Assembly: GCA_964603655.1 (NCBI GenBank)
Contig: CAZRVZ010000169.1
Coordinates: 1-15,070 of the forward strand
Length of the DNA stretch: 15,070 bases
Origin: JACPWY01 sp964603655
GTDB lineage: Bacteria > Bdellovibrionota > FAC87 > UBA2466
Direction: 5' to 3'
Part shown: one piece after another, positions 6,134-13,752 of the stretch
Numbering within the stretch: the first letter of the stretch is position 1
Layout: each line of letters opens with the position of its first letter
Notes under the pieces: model-generated
The model's input: the letters and a program-made list of their open reading frames with translations, nothing else
Database searches by the model: none
Told to the model about the DNA's origin: nothing
Translations under genes and position numbers: made by a program

Positions 6134-8538
6134 TTTTTAACCCCTTTGCCTCGCTTCATCTTTCCAGTACTGGCGGGAGCCCGACCCGCGGCCGGCTTCT
6201 CAGCAGCCACCGATCGCCTGGCCTCTAGGGGTACTTTCATCGATAATTTTTTTAACGTCTGTACCAAATGCTCCCGAGTCAGATCGGCATAGCGGGAGCC
6301 GAATTCAACAGATGGCGCCACCGCCGTACCATCGTGAAAGCCATTCCAGCTTTCAATGTGAATCACCTTAGGTACATATGCTCGGTCGGCTACCGTCTTA
6401 AATAATTCCGAGTAAAGCGACCCCAGGCTTCGGTCGATCACCGCTGCCCGTGAGCCGCTAAGCTTCGCAAGGCCTCGATCATTTCGTCCAGGAAATACCG
6501 TGGCAACTCCGTACGGAACTCCACATTCATACCCATCCCAATGAACGTCTAAATCGACAACTCCGGCGGGCGCCATGACAGTGTCCACGAGCCAGCCCGC
6601 GACGAATTGGCGCAATCCGTCCCGCGTGGATAATAAATAGCTGGCAGCCTTGGGCCTGCTCCAGGTATCCAACATGGACGATAGCTTAACCCGCTCTTCC
6701 TTACTGGGGCACCGACCCAAAAACGCTAAGCTTAAATCGGTCACACCTTCATCAGATTTCTCCGTTTTTTTTGCCGATGCACTTTCGATGGCCACTGTCT
6801 CAGCGACACGAACGAACAGGTCGGCTATTAGGTCTTCCCTCGAATAACTACGTAAATAATCGCCTGGTATCCCGGTGAGACGCTCCCGATAACGCTCCGC
6901 CGTGGAAGACGCACTGCTCTCTACTAGGGCGGAGATCAACACGTTTTTATCGCCGGTAGCCTTTTCGGGCCAATACTTCGAACTCATGCGCGTGGAGGAA
7001 GGAAAGAAAATCAGGCGCCAAAAATGATGAACGATTTCTAGATTTGTTTTCCCGATTCTATCGATGATCGGAGCGGATTTAATCATCGACGCCAACACTT
7101 CGGTTGCCGCCACTCCTTGACTCAGCCGTTCAACAGCACTTTGAAGTGAGCCTGGATTGGAGCGAACCACATAATCCACTAACTCCTGCCGCGGAAACAA
7201 AAGATAGGGTGGAGCGCCAAAAATCTTGCCAAATTCCAAACGAAAGTCTTTGAGCGCAACAGCATCTATTCTGGACGCCTGCGATAAGTTTTTAAATCCT
7301 ACGATCAACCTACCATCCCAATGCGCTCGAAGTCCGGCGGGAATCATGGAGTAGAAATCTCTCGCCGTAGCCGCCATCAGCTGCGACGCGTGGTGTGATG
7401 AAAATCCCAGACGTCTTCCCGATTTGTTGCCTCGCGATGAAAAAAGATAGCCGTCGATAAGCAGCGCAATTGCGGGTTGGGCCGAGATTTTCGTGTCAAG
7501 CCCCCTGACGAGACTAACCACTCCGGAATCGGCGTAGGCAAAATGCCCGTACGGCCCCCCCCGATAAACAAGAAACGCGGTGTTGATTCCAGCGCGTGCC
7601 ATCGCATGCCACTCCGATGAAAACCATTCGCTTTTCTCAAATGACATCCCCGACAATTTAGGGGGTACTACCGAAAATAAATTATCCCAATTGTCGGGCT
7701 GATGGACACGCGTTACCGGCGGCTCTTCCTTAAAGTCGAACCAATAGTAAAAACTTGTGGATATCAGGGGCTTCGTCTGGACGCGAAGCTGGCCGCCCGA
7801 ACAGGCATACGGTCCGACCGGAAAGCCGAAGAATTCCTGCCGTGACACTTTGGAATTTAGCGGCGCTCGGTCGGCCAAGAGTATCGCCAGCGCAGCTATC
7901 GGATCTCGCAGCCCCCTGGCGGTGGCCAGTGCCCGCTCCATTCCAAAGGGCGGTTCTACCGGACCCTGAAAAACCAGTTTTAGTCTCGAGTCCACGAACT
8001 CTTCGCTACCGATCCAGCTATCAAGGAGAGATTTCCTTTCGGCATGAGAGCAGCGAGCCGCCGTTGTTGGATCGCTGTCTCCACTCTGCTTGGCGCCTCG
8101 ACGGTCAGAAACCCAAGCTGCCAGATGCCGACAACTCAATTTGGTGAACCAAGCCGAGGCTGCAATCGCCGAACTATAACTATTCACTAAGCTGGATCCA
8201 TGCCGATCTATTTGGAACTGACTCGTTCGTCGGGCCAGATCCGTCCGCTCACTCTCCGAACGAGCGGCAAAATCGGATTCGATCCATTTGTAGACTAACT
8301 GCGTCACAACTCTTAAATCCGAAAGCGCGCCTTGCAAACGACAAACACGCTCCCTCATCGACTCGGGCTGATGACCAGACCCACCCTCCGTTCCGCCTTG
8401 GAACCCGTTTGGTAACGTGAGCCCGACCGATTCGAGTACGGCCCGGTAGACATTTTTCTCTTCAATTTTCTGATTGGGTGTAGTTTCGCAGACGGCGGGT
8501 CCAATCCAAATGAGAAGAACCCAAAACACCCATGCCAT
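6130..8538 (-). CDS. Large secreted GH99/DUF5010-like protein with helical insertion
   Basis: The protein is 802 residues from ATG 8538. It has an N-terminal hydrophobic signal (MAWVFWVLLIWIGPAVC, 1-17), then about 240 mostly helical residues. A barrel-like part contains SFYYWFDF (262-269), WHAMARAGINTAFLVYRGG (310-328) and AIALLIDGY (356-364). A further helical stretch (about 445-655) includes LAFLGRCPSKEE (604-615), reminiscent of DUF4214-type segments. The barrel then seems to resume with VHWDGY (665-670), VFPGRND (681-687) and IESWNGFHDGTAVAPSVEFG (728-747). The last motif recalls the WNEWHEGT...EP signature of GH99, WbsX and DUF5010 barrels, but the first glutamate is glycine and the second aspartate. 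The C-terminus (about 765-802) is basic and low-complexity. An in-frame TTG at 8562 would add eight residues; I prefer the ATG because TACAAT lies 6 nt upstream. The gene is confident, the barrel assignment moderate, and any glycosidase activity uncertain. Confidence 0.72.
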   Translation of the reverse strand: MAWVFWVLLIWIGPAVCETTPNQKIEEKNVYRAVLESVGLTLPNGFQGGTEGGSGHQPESMRERVCRLQGALSDLRVVTQLVYKWIESDFAARSESERTDLARRTSQFQIDRHGSSLVNSYSSAIAASAWFTKLSCRHLAAWVSDRRGAKQSGDSDPTTAARCSHAERKSLLDSWIGSEEFVDSRLKLVFQGPVEPPFGMERALATARGLRDPIAALAILLADRAPLNSKVSRQEFFGFPVGPYACSGGQLRVQTKPLISTSFYYWFDFKEEPPVTRVHQPDNWDNLFSVVPPKLSGMSFEKSEWFSSEWHAMARAGINTAFLVYRGGPYGHFAYADSGVVSLVRGLDTKISAQPAIALLIDGYLFSSRGNKSGRRLGFSSHHASQLMAATARDFYSMIPAGLRAHWDGRLIVGFKNLSQASRIDAVALKDFRLEFGKIFGAPPYLLFPRQELVDYVVRSNPGSLQSAVERLSQGVAATEVLASMIKSAPIIDRIGKTNLEIVHHFWRLIFFPSSTRMSSKYWPEKATGDKNVLISALVESSASSTAERYRERLTGIPGDYLRSYSREDLIADLFVRVAETVAIESASAKKTEKSDEGVTDLSLAFLGRCPSKEERVKLSSMLDTWSRPKAASYLLSTRDGLRQFVAGWLVDTVMAPAGVVDLDVHWDGYECGVPYGVATVFPGRNDRGLAKLSGSRAAVIDRSLGSLYSELFKTVADRAYVPKVIHIESWNGFHDGTAVAPSVEFGSRYADLTREHLVQTLKKLSMKVPLEARRSVAAEKPAAGRAPASTGKMKRGKGVKN

Positions 8539-8544
8539 TGAACT

Positions 8545-8550
8545 ATTGTA
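8545..8550 (-). promoter_or_regulatory. Candidate -10 box giving a leaderless transcript of the GH99-like gene
   Basis: Read on the minus strand, TACAAT (five of six matches to TATAAT) ends 6 nt before the ATG at 8538. Normal sigma70 spacing would start the RNA at or beside the A of that ATG, so the mRNA would be leaderless. This agrees with the lack of a Shine-Dalgarno sequence there. The -35 region is poor. Confidence 0.35.
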
Positions 8551-8615
8551 GGCTACCCGCAAGCCTCATGAAAGCGCGGAAAAAGTATCCAGACACCCAT
8601 CGTAAGAGAGGTCTT

Positions 8616-8711
8616 ATGCGACGCGCCATATTAACAACTGTTCATCAATTCCATACCCTCACCGATGAAAAAATTGAAAGCCGATTCGGAGATTGCCAAG
8701 TTAACAATTGA
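8616..8711 (+). CDS. Possible 31-residue leader ORF before the subtilase gene
   Basis: An ATG at 8616 preceded by AGAGAGG (gap of about 4 nt) opens a 31-codon frame beginning MRRAILTTVHQFHTL and ending QVNN. Its TGA (8709-8711) overlaps the first bases of the GAGGGGGG ribosome binding site of the subtilase, whose ATG is 10 nt further on. A ribosome finishing here would sit exactly at that site. The peptide matches no family I know, and the ORF could be chance. It lies between the divergent GH99-like gene and the protease. Confidence 0.3.
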   Translation: MRRAILTTVHQFHTLTDEKIESRFGDCQVNN

Positions 8712-8717
8712 GGGGGG
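8710..8717 (+). promoter_or_regulatory. Strong ribosome binding site fixing the start of the subtilase gene
   Basis: GAGGGGGG lies 4 nt before the ATG at 8722, with its GAGG core 8 nt away. The upstream in-frame ATG at 8665 has no comparable site, so translation most likely begins at 8722. Confidence 0.6.
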
Positions 8718-8721
8718 CGAA

Positions 8722-10281
8722 ATGAATCAGTCGAATTGGGGTGGATTGTTACGCGTTAATCTTTTGGCATGGGCACTTTCGTCGACTTTAGTGTCCAAGA
8801 CATTTATAGATCCGGCGCTCAGGCTTCGGTTGCGAGCCAACAGCCCCGAGTACGTTTCTGCTGTTTTGCATTTTCCCGGACAGGCCAATCTCGATTCCCT
8901 CCGTTTGGACTCACTCCCGCCAAATGAGCGCGGTCCCGAGCTAGCTAAGGCTTTGATCGATTTCAATCGGGAAAAATCGGAGGCGGTTCGCCTATTCCTG
9001 CAGAATCAGGATACCGGGCTCGTTCAGGAAACTTCGCCGATTTGGATCACCAATTCATTACGAGTAAAGGCGGCACCAGCAATCATCGAGAAGATTACGA
9101 AAATGAATGCCATCGACAGCATCTACCTCAATTCGCCAAAGCAGATAGACGACCCCATTGAGGGCGGAGCTTCACTCGCCACATCGGTAGATACCGAGCC
9201 CGAAATAATGTGGGGTATCAAGAAATTAAATGCCGATAAGGTTTGGGCGAAAGGTTTCCAGGGGCAAGGTGTGACGGTAGCCATGATTGATAGCGGCGCC
9301 ACTATCAAGCACCCCGATTTAGCGCCGAATATTTGGGTTAATAGGGCCGAAACGGGGCTCGATAATGCCGGCGTCGCCCGCGACAATAACGGCAAGGACG
9401 ATGACGGCAATGGATTTGTCGACGATGTTAATGGGTGGGATTTTGAAAATAACAGCGCCGACGTCAGCGACAACGGAGGTCACGGTTCACAGACGGCAGG
9501 AATCGTCGGGGGGATGGGGGCAGGCGGCAAACAGACTGGTGTAGCCCCCAAAGCAAAACTAATGATTCTGAAGGCCTGTTGTAATGCGGGCTCAACAGAA
9601 CTGTTCGAATCGAATATTTGGCTGGCCTACCAATATGTGATTCAACAGGGCGTTCGCGCCATCAGCATGTCCTTGAGTGCGAAACACAATACTGACCCCA
9701 ATTATGCCAAATGGCGCCGTGCCAGCGAGGTATTGCTCGCGGCCGGAGTCATTCACATTAATTCCGCTGGAAATCGTGGGTCGGCCAATGCCCCGTTTAA
9801 CATTGGAGCTCCGGCCAGCAATCCACCGGCTTGGCTTCACCCTTCGCAACCGATCACCGGGGGACTCACATCGATGATCACAATTGGTGCCACCGGAGAA
9901 AACGATGAGATTCGTTATTACTCGAGCACCGGGCCGGTAACCTGGGAGGCCATCGAGGGCTACAAGGATTACGCCTATTCCGGGGGGACGAAGCAGGGTT
10001 TGGTTAAGCCGGACGTTTGCGGCCCCAGTGAAGTACCGTCGACATCCATGGATGGCACTTCGTACACCGTGAGTTTTGGCGGGACATCGTCCGCTACCCC
10101 ACACATCGGTGGCGTAATGGCTCTCCTATTGTCCGCCAAACCAACGCTAACGCCAGTCCAAGCGATCAGGGCTCTTCAGGAAACGGCCGTGCCCGTTGAA
10201 AACGGATTTAACAATAAATGTGGGGCTGGACGCGTCGACGCACTGGCTGCGCTCGAATATGTGCTCCATAAGTTGCCTTAG
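8722..10281 (+). CDS. Secreted subtilisin-family (S8) serine protease with propeptide
   Basis: The 519-residue precursor has a hydrophobic export segment (about 9-24). Next is a propeptide-like region (about 35-145) whose end (SPIWITNSLRVKAAPAII, 105-122) resembles fervidolysin-type S8 prodomains. The catalytic domain has Asp190 in VAMIDSG, His254 in GGHGSQTAG, oxyanion Asn351 in INSAGN and Ser456 in GGTSSATP. Between Asp and His is an acidic, probably calcium-binding loop (DNNGKDDDGNGF, 221-232) followed by VDDVNGWDF, common in extracellular subtilases. Cysteines at 286, 287, 433 and 500 could form disulfides. It should be exported, autoprocessed and digest proteins outside the cytoplasm. 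An in-frame ATG at 8665 adds 19 charged residues but lacks a ribosome binding site. Its stop overlaps that of the convergent oxidase gene (TTAG). Substrates are unknown. Confidence 0.94.
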   Translation: MNQSNWGGLLRVNLLAWALSSTLVSKTFIDPALRLRLRANSPEYVSAVLHFPGQANLDSLRLDSLPPNERGPELAKALIDFNREKSEAVRLFLQNQDTGLVQETSPIWITNSLRVKAAPAIIEKITKMNAIDSIYLNSPKQIDDPIEGGASLATSVDTEPEIMWGIKKLNADKVWAKGFQGQGVTVAMIDSGATIKHPDLAPNIWVNRAETGLDNAGVARDNNGKDDDGNGFVDDVNGWDFENNSADVSDNGGHGSQTAGIVGGMGAGGKQTGVAPKAKLMILKACCNAGSTELFESNIWLAYQYVIQQGVRAISMSLSAKHNTDPNYAKWRRASEVLLAAGVIHINSAGNRGSANAPFNIGAPASNPPAWLHPSQPITGGLTSMITIGATGENDEIRYYSSTGPVTWEAIEGYKDYAYSGGTKQGLVKPDVCGPSEVPSTSMDGTSYTVSFGGTSSATPHIGGVMALLLSAKPTLTPVQAIRALQETAVPVENGFNNKCGAGRVDALAALEYVLHKLP

Positions 10282-11402
10282 GGGCCAAGTCCGCATCCCC
10301 AACGACATCGCAAAAACCCGATGTCCTGTCGAGTTCTGCCGTCAGAAACCAGTTCGGCCAGGATCTCTCCAACCACGGGAACGAACTTGAAACCATGCCC
10401 CGAAAATCCGGCAGCAAAAATCACATTCGAATTGTCGCGGTGGCGATCGATGACGAAGTGACAGTCGGGCGTCATGGTATAAAAACAGGTAGTGGCCGAA
10501 ATCGGAGGGCCGCTGATGCCCCGCACTCGAGCCTCCAAAAGCAATGAAACCGGCCTCGTGTCCTCGTCGCTGATATTGCGATCGATCTCCTCCGGACACT
10601 TCAACTGTAGTCCCGGCGAGTGAAGCGCGGCCTTAAGACCAAATCCTGAAACCGCCGGAAACCCGTAGAGAAAATGCGGGGGCTCATCAAATGCAAAACA
10701 CGGGATGTTTTCTAAATGAGACGCGTACCATGACTGGACGACCCGGTGAATGGTCAATGGCAACCCCATATCTGACAGTAAACCGCTCGACCAAGGACCC
10801 GCCGTAATGACCAGCGCGTTGGCACTATCGGTACCGGAGTCAGTTACAACCTCCACCAGTCCCGGCCGCGCTTTCCAGGAGATGACCTGACAGCGCTCTC
10901 TAATCGTCACCCCGTGATTTTTAGCGAGTTGGGCCAAGGCCATCACCGCTCTTTCGACCCACAAAAATCCTGCGCCCGGCTCCCATACGCCAACCGTACC
11001 CGATGGGGGCGAAAAGTAAGGGTGCCGCCGCTTGAGTTCTTCCGGCCCGAGTCGCTCCACTTCGATCCCATACTGAGCGGCGCTTTCGAGTGCGCCCATC
11101 ATTGCCGGCGCATTCGATTCCCTGCCCATCATCACCAGACCGATCTGCTCCAAAAGGCGCCGACCGGAAATCCGCTCCAACTCGCTCCAAAGCTCGTAGC
11201 TCCGCTCCAGAAGAGGGATGTAATGGGGGGATTCAAAATAGGCCTTACGAATAAGTCGGGTGTGACCATGAGATGCGCCCTGGTCGTGGCCCAAAGAGTG
11301 GCGCTCGATCCCGAGGACCGTCTGGCCCGAACGCGCCAGATAGTAACTTGCGGCGCTTCCCATTCCGCCAATGCCGATAACGATGGAATCGTAGTGCGCC
11401 AT
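10278..11402 (-). CDS. solA: FAD-dependent N-methyl amino acid oxidase (monomeric sarcosine/N-methyltryptophan oxidase family)
   Basis: The 374-residue protein is the usual length for the MSOX/MTOX family. The FAD-binding Rossmann motif is VIGIGGMGSA (8-17). GASHGHTRLIRKAY (42-55) is a family signature. K257 in FGLKAALH corresponds to the lysine that activates oxygen. C306 in TTCFYTMTPDCHFVID (304-319) matches the cysteine that binds FAD covalently, and AAGFSGHGFKFVPVVGE (330-346) closes the flavin site. Enzymes of this family oxidatively demethylate N-methyl amino acids, releasing formaldehyde and hydrogen peroxide; some members act on pipecolate or fructosyl amino acids, so the substrate is open. 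It is the last gene of the three-gene minus-strand unit, 11 nt after the EVE gene, without a strong ribosome binding site. The symbol indicates similarity only. Confidence 0.9.
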   Translation of the reverse strand: MAHYDSIVIGIGGMGSAASYYLARSGQTVLGIERHSLGHDQGASHGHTRLIRKAYFESPHYIPLLERSYELWSELERISGRRLLEQIGLVMMGRESNAPAMMGALESAAQYGIEVERLGPEELKRRHPYFSPPSGTVGVWEPGAGFLWVERAVMALAQLAKNHGVTIRERCQVISWKARPGLVEVVTDSGTDSANALVITAGPWSSGLLSDMGLPLTIHRVVQSWYASHLENIPCFAFDEPPHFLYGFPAVSGFGLKAALHSPGLQLKCPEEIDRNISDEDTRPVSLLLEARVRGISGPPISATTCFYTMTPDCHFVIDRHRDNSNVIFAAGFSGHGFKFVPVVGEILAELVSDGRTRQDIGFLRCRWGCGLGP

Positions 11403-11413
11403 GATTTAGATAC

Positions 11414-11890
11414 TCAAATCGCGACCGGGTGCCCCAAGCCACATACAAACTCGTATTCAGATTCCGTCACCGGCTGAACAGAGAGGCGTGCGCCGCGCTT
11501 GAGCACCATCATTTTCCCTAACTCGATGTGTCGGTGCAATTCTTCACGAGAGACCGGCACCTTAAATCGGCTTATCGCACGAACGTCCACCATCACCCAC
11601 GGACTGAATCCGTTCTTGGACGCCCGCTCGTCAAAATATCGGCTTTTCGGATCCAGTGCCGTCGGATCGCTGTATCCAGAGCGCACCACACTTGCCAATC
11701 CCATTATCGCGGTAGGCTCAGCATTACTGTGATAAATCAACACGCGATCCGACACGGTAAATTGGTCACGCATCAGATTTCGGGCCTGATAATTGCGAAC
11801 CCCTTCCCAGGCGGTCGTGTGATCAGGTGAGGAAATGATGTCCTCAAACGAACAAACACTCGGCTCCGTTTTCATCAGCCAATAGCGCAT
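11414..11890 (-). CDS. EVE domain-containing protein (Thy28/PUA-like)
   Basis: The 158-residue protein consists almost entirely of one EVE domain. Landmarks are RYWLMKTEP (2-10), AWEGVRNYQARNLM (27-40), DRVLIYHSN (48-56), IMGLASVV (62-69), PWVMVDVRAI (97-106) and the end SVQPVTESEYEFVCGLG (137-153). EVE domains have a PUA/YTH-like fold with an aromatic cage proposed to bind modified bases in DNA or RNA. In bacteria they occur as small housekeeping proteins and in modification-dependent restriction systems; I see no nuclease or AAA+ fusion here. The start is ATG 11890, which places MRYWLMKTEP exactly where the family begins; a TTG seven codons upstream (11911) is less likely. It sits 39 nt after the DCC1-LMF gene and 11 nt before the oxidase gene. 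Confidence 0.9.
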   Translation of the reverse strand: MRYWLMKTEPSVCSFEDIISSPDHTTAWEGVRNYQARNLMRDQFTVSDRVLIYHSNAEPTAIMGLASVVRSGYSDPTALDPKSRYFDERASKNGFSPWVMVDVRAISRFKVPVSREELHRHIELGKMMVLKRGARLSVQPVTESEYEFVCGLGHPVAI

Positions 11891-11929
11891 TGGAATTCCA
11901 TATTGCCGCAAGCGCGCCCTGGCAACCCC

Positions 11930-13636
11930 TCAAAACGACACCTCGGGACAATAACTGATCGGTGGTCCGGCAAGCCACCACCCTTTTGCGTCCCCCAACT
12001 CAACGTATTCATACCGACTCTTTCTGACTCTTATCTTTTTTGGATGAGAATCCGGGAATGGATTATTTTCAAAAAGCTGAAGTACCTCTTCGCGCCCTTC
12101 CAGCAGCCGGAAAAGCAGTTGGTGCAACCATCGCTGATCCTCGCAACTGCCCAAAGAAGCAAACCACAATTGCCAATCCAATCGCGGCATGTGTGGGCCA
12201 GGCCATGGAGGACGGCGACCAACCAGTCCCGGCTTCCAACGAAAGAGATAGGGACGCCAGGTATTTCCATCGAACCCTTCGATGAGAATTTCCTCCCGCT
12301 CCGTGGTCATCACCGCAAAAAGGCCGTAACGGCTGGTCAAGTGCCAACCCGACACACCCGGGATCCTGTCAGGAATCTGAAACAACATTATAATCGCCCA
12401 TAATACAGTGACCACGACCGGGGCTCGCCGCGCGAGTTTTGGAGGCCTATAATCGATAACATTAAACGGTGATAAGCTATCTTCCCAAAGCGATAACGAA
12501 AGCACCACGGCCAGCAGATTAAAAAACCCGTAATTTCCCGTGGCTGCAATCGCACATTGAAAAACGGTATGAATCCAAAACAGCACCGCGCGAACGTTTC
12601 GCGGCCCCCAAAAAAAACAGGGCGTAAGACATTCAATTGCAAGCACTAAGGCGGTCAATACCTGCAATAGCCAAGGCCAAAACCCGTGGGCGAATCGTCC
12701 CAATAAAGTCGGCAGCGGAGTCGTTACAAAATGGTAACTCAGAGCCGCCAAATCTCTCCAAGCGGGATCACCGCTACCGATCTTGGCCAAGCCAGACTGA
12801 AGCACCAGTAAAAAAAATAGCAGTCGATACAACAAAACCGAAAGATTAGCCGAGCGCAGCCATTGACTCAGAATCAAGATCGCACCCGTTTGGAGCAGCA
12901 GTACATCCCATTGGTAACTCAAAAAAACCTGCCCTACATTTACCCAAGACAAATAACAGCCCCAAGCACCCAGCGCCGCCAGGAATGGGCGGCGCTGGAT
13001 AACAATCGCAATTGCAAAGAAAGTTCCCAGAATTAGGGAGACCGATTGCCACCCTGGTGCCGACGACACCCAAAACAAAGTCGGCGATTCGATCACTCCC
13101 GCTAAGCCGAATCGCTCCCGCATCCAGCCGAGATAGTCACGCGTCGGTAAAATCCCGTTCGGTCCCAACAGACCGTTGAATTGCACCATCAAGGACAGAA
13201 ATGCGATCAAATAGACAAAGCCGATCCCACGCTCGATCACGGGTAGGACGCGCTCATACCGCGCCGAAAACGGCATCGAGGGCCCCCACAAACATGCCAA
13301 TAGTTTTTGAGAAAGCTGTCGATTGTTGGCAACCAGCCGGTACAAAAATTCCGTTACACCCCGAAATAGCCCACTGAATTGGTACAGGAAAAGCCATTTT
13401 CGATAGCGGGGATTCATGCCCAAAAGCTCGAAAAACGCCGCCGCCCCCGATACATATGAACCGTCGCGCCTAACGAGGTGAATCGATTGGGCATACGATT
13501 CAGGTGAAATCTGACTGAAACGGGACGCGGCCGTCTGGAATGGTAGAAACTCGACACTGCCCTGCACCCTGGGCTTTAACCAGGTTACCCACCTGAGGCA
13601 AAACCCGCAGTCTCCGTCGTATACCAGGGCAACCAT
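11930..13636 (-). CDS. DCC1-like thiol oxidoreductase domain fused to lipase maturation factor (LMF) membrane protein
   Basis: The 568-residue protein has two parts. Residues 1 to about 110 are a DCC1/YuxK (DUF393) thioredoxin-like domain with YDGDCGFC (6-13), whose C10/C13 form the redox pair. The remainder is an LMF1/LMF2-like polytopic membrane protein: QFNGLLGPNGILP (152-164), LSYQWDVLLLQTG (239-251), SGLAKIGSGDPAWRDL (281-296), LSYHFVTTPLP (299-309), ATGNYGFFNLL (365-375), then the C-terminal soluble domain with EEILIEG (448-454), RRPPWPGPHMPRLDWQLWFASLG (474-496) and NPFPD (525-529). Vertebrate LMF1 helps lipases fold and dimerise in the ER and is linked to thiol redox; bacterial roles are little known. 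I prefer ATG 13636 (MVALVYDGDC) to the GTG at 13663, which lies upstream of the likely -10 box. It heads the three-gene unit. The fusion is read directly in one frame; its function is inference. Confidence 0.88.
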   Translation of the reverse strand: MVALVYDGDCGFCLRWVTWLKPRVQGSVEFLPFQTAASRFSQISPESYAQSIHLVRRDGSYVSGAAAFFELLGMNPRYRKWLFLYQFSGLFRGVTEFLYRLVANNRQLSQKLLACLWGPSMPFSARYERVLPVIERGIGFVYLIAFLSLMVQFNGLLGPNGILPTRDYLGWMRERFGLAGVIESPTLFWVSSAPGWQSVSLILGTFFAIAIVIQRRPFLAALGAWGCYLSWVNVGQVFLSYQWDVLLLQTGAILILSQWLRSANLSVLLYRLLFFLLVLQSGLAKIGSGDPAWRDLAALSYHFVTTPLPTLLGRFAHGFWPWLLQVLTALVLAIECLTPCFFWGPRNVRAVLFWIHTVFQCAIAATGNYGFFNLLAVVLSLSLWEDSLSPFNVIDYRPPKLARRAPVVVTVLWAIIMLFQIPDRIPGVSGWHLTSRYGLFAVMTTEREEILIEGFDGNTWRPYLFRWKPGLVGRRPPWPGPHMPRLDWQLWFASLGSCEDQRWLHQLLFRLLEGREEVLQLFENNPFPDSHPKKIRVRKSRYEYVELGDAKGWWLAGPPISYCPEVSF

Positions 13637-13644
13637 CGGGTCAC

Positions 13645-13650
13645 ATTGTA
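13645..13650 (-). promoter_or_regulatory. Candidate -10 box giving a leaderless transcript of the DCC1-LMF operon
   Basis: On the minus strand TACAAT ends 8 nt before the ATG at 13636, so a sigma70 start would fall within one or two bases of the start codon. No Shine-Dalgarno sequence precedes that ATG. TTAACA lies upstream but only 14 bp away, short for a -35 box. The same box and spacing style occur before the GH99-like gene. Confidence 0.35.
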
Positions 13651-13752
13651 GCACTGCACACACCTGTTAACCCAAAGACAGAATTCCAGAACTCCTTCTT
13701 AGGCAGCCCCACCCTAAACTGATAGCGTTTTGATTGGGTTGGGGGGACAGTT

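Noticed and set aside
8665..8721. Longer N-terminus of the first subtilase from ATG 8665
   Set aside because: It has no ribosome binding site, puts a charged stretch before the export signal, and competes with a strong site for ATG 8722.
9592..10104. A 170-codon open frame antisense to the first subtilase
   Set aside because: It has no recognisable motif or ribosome binding site, and the sense strand carries the complete catalytic domain.
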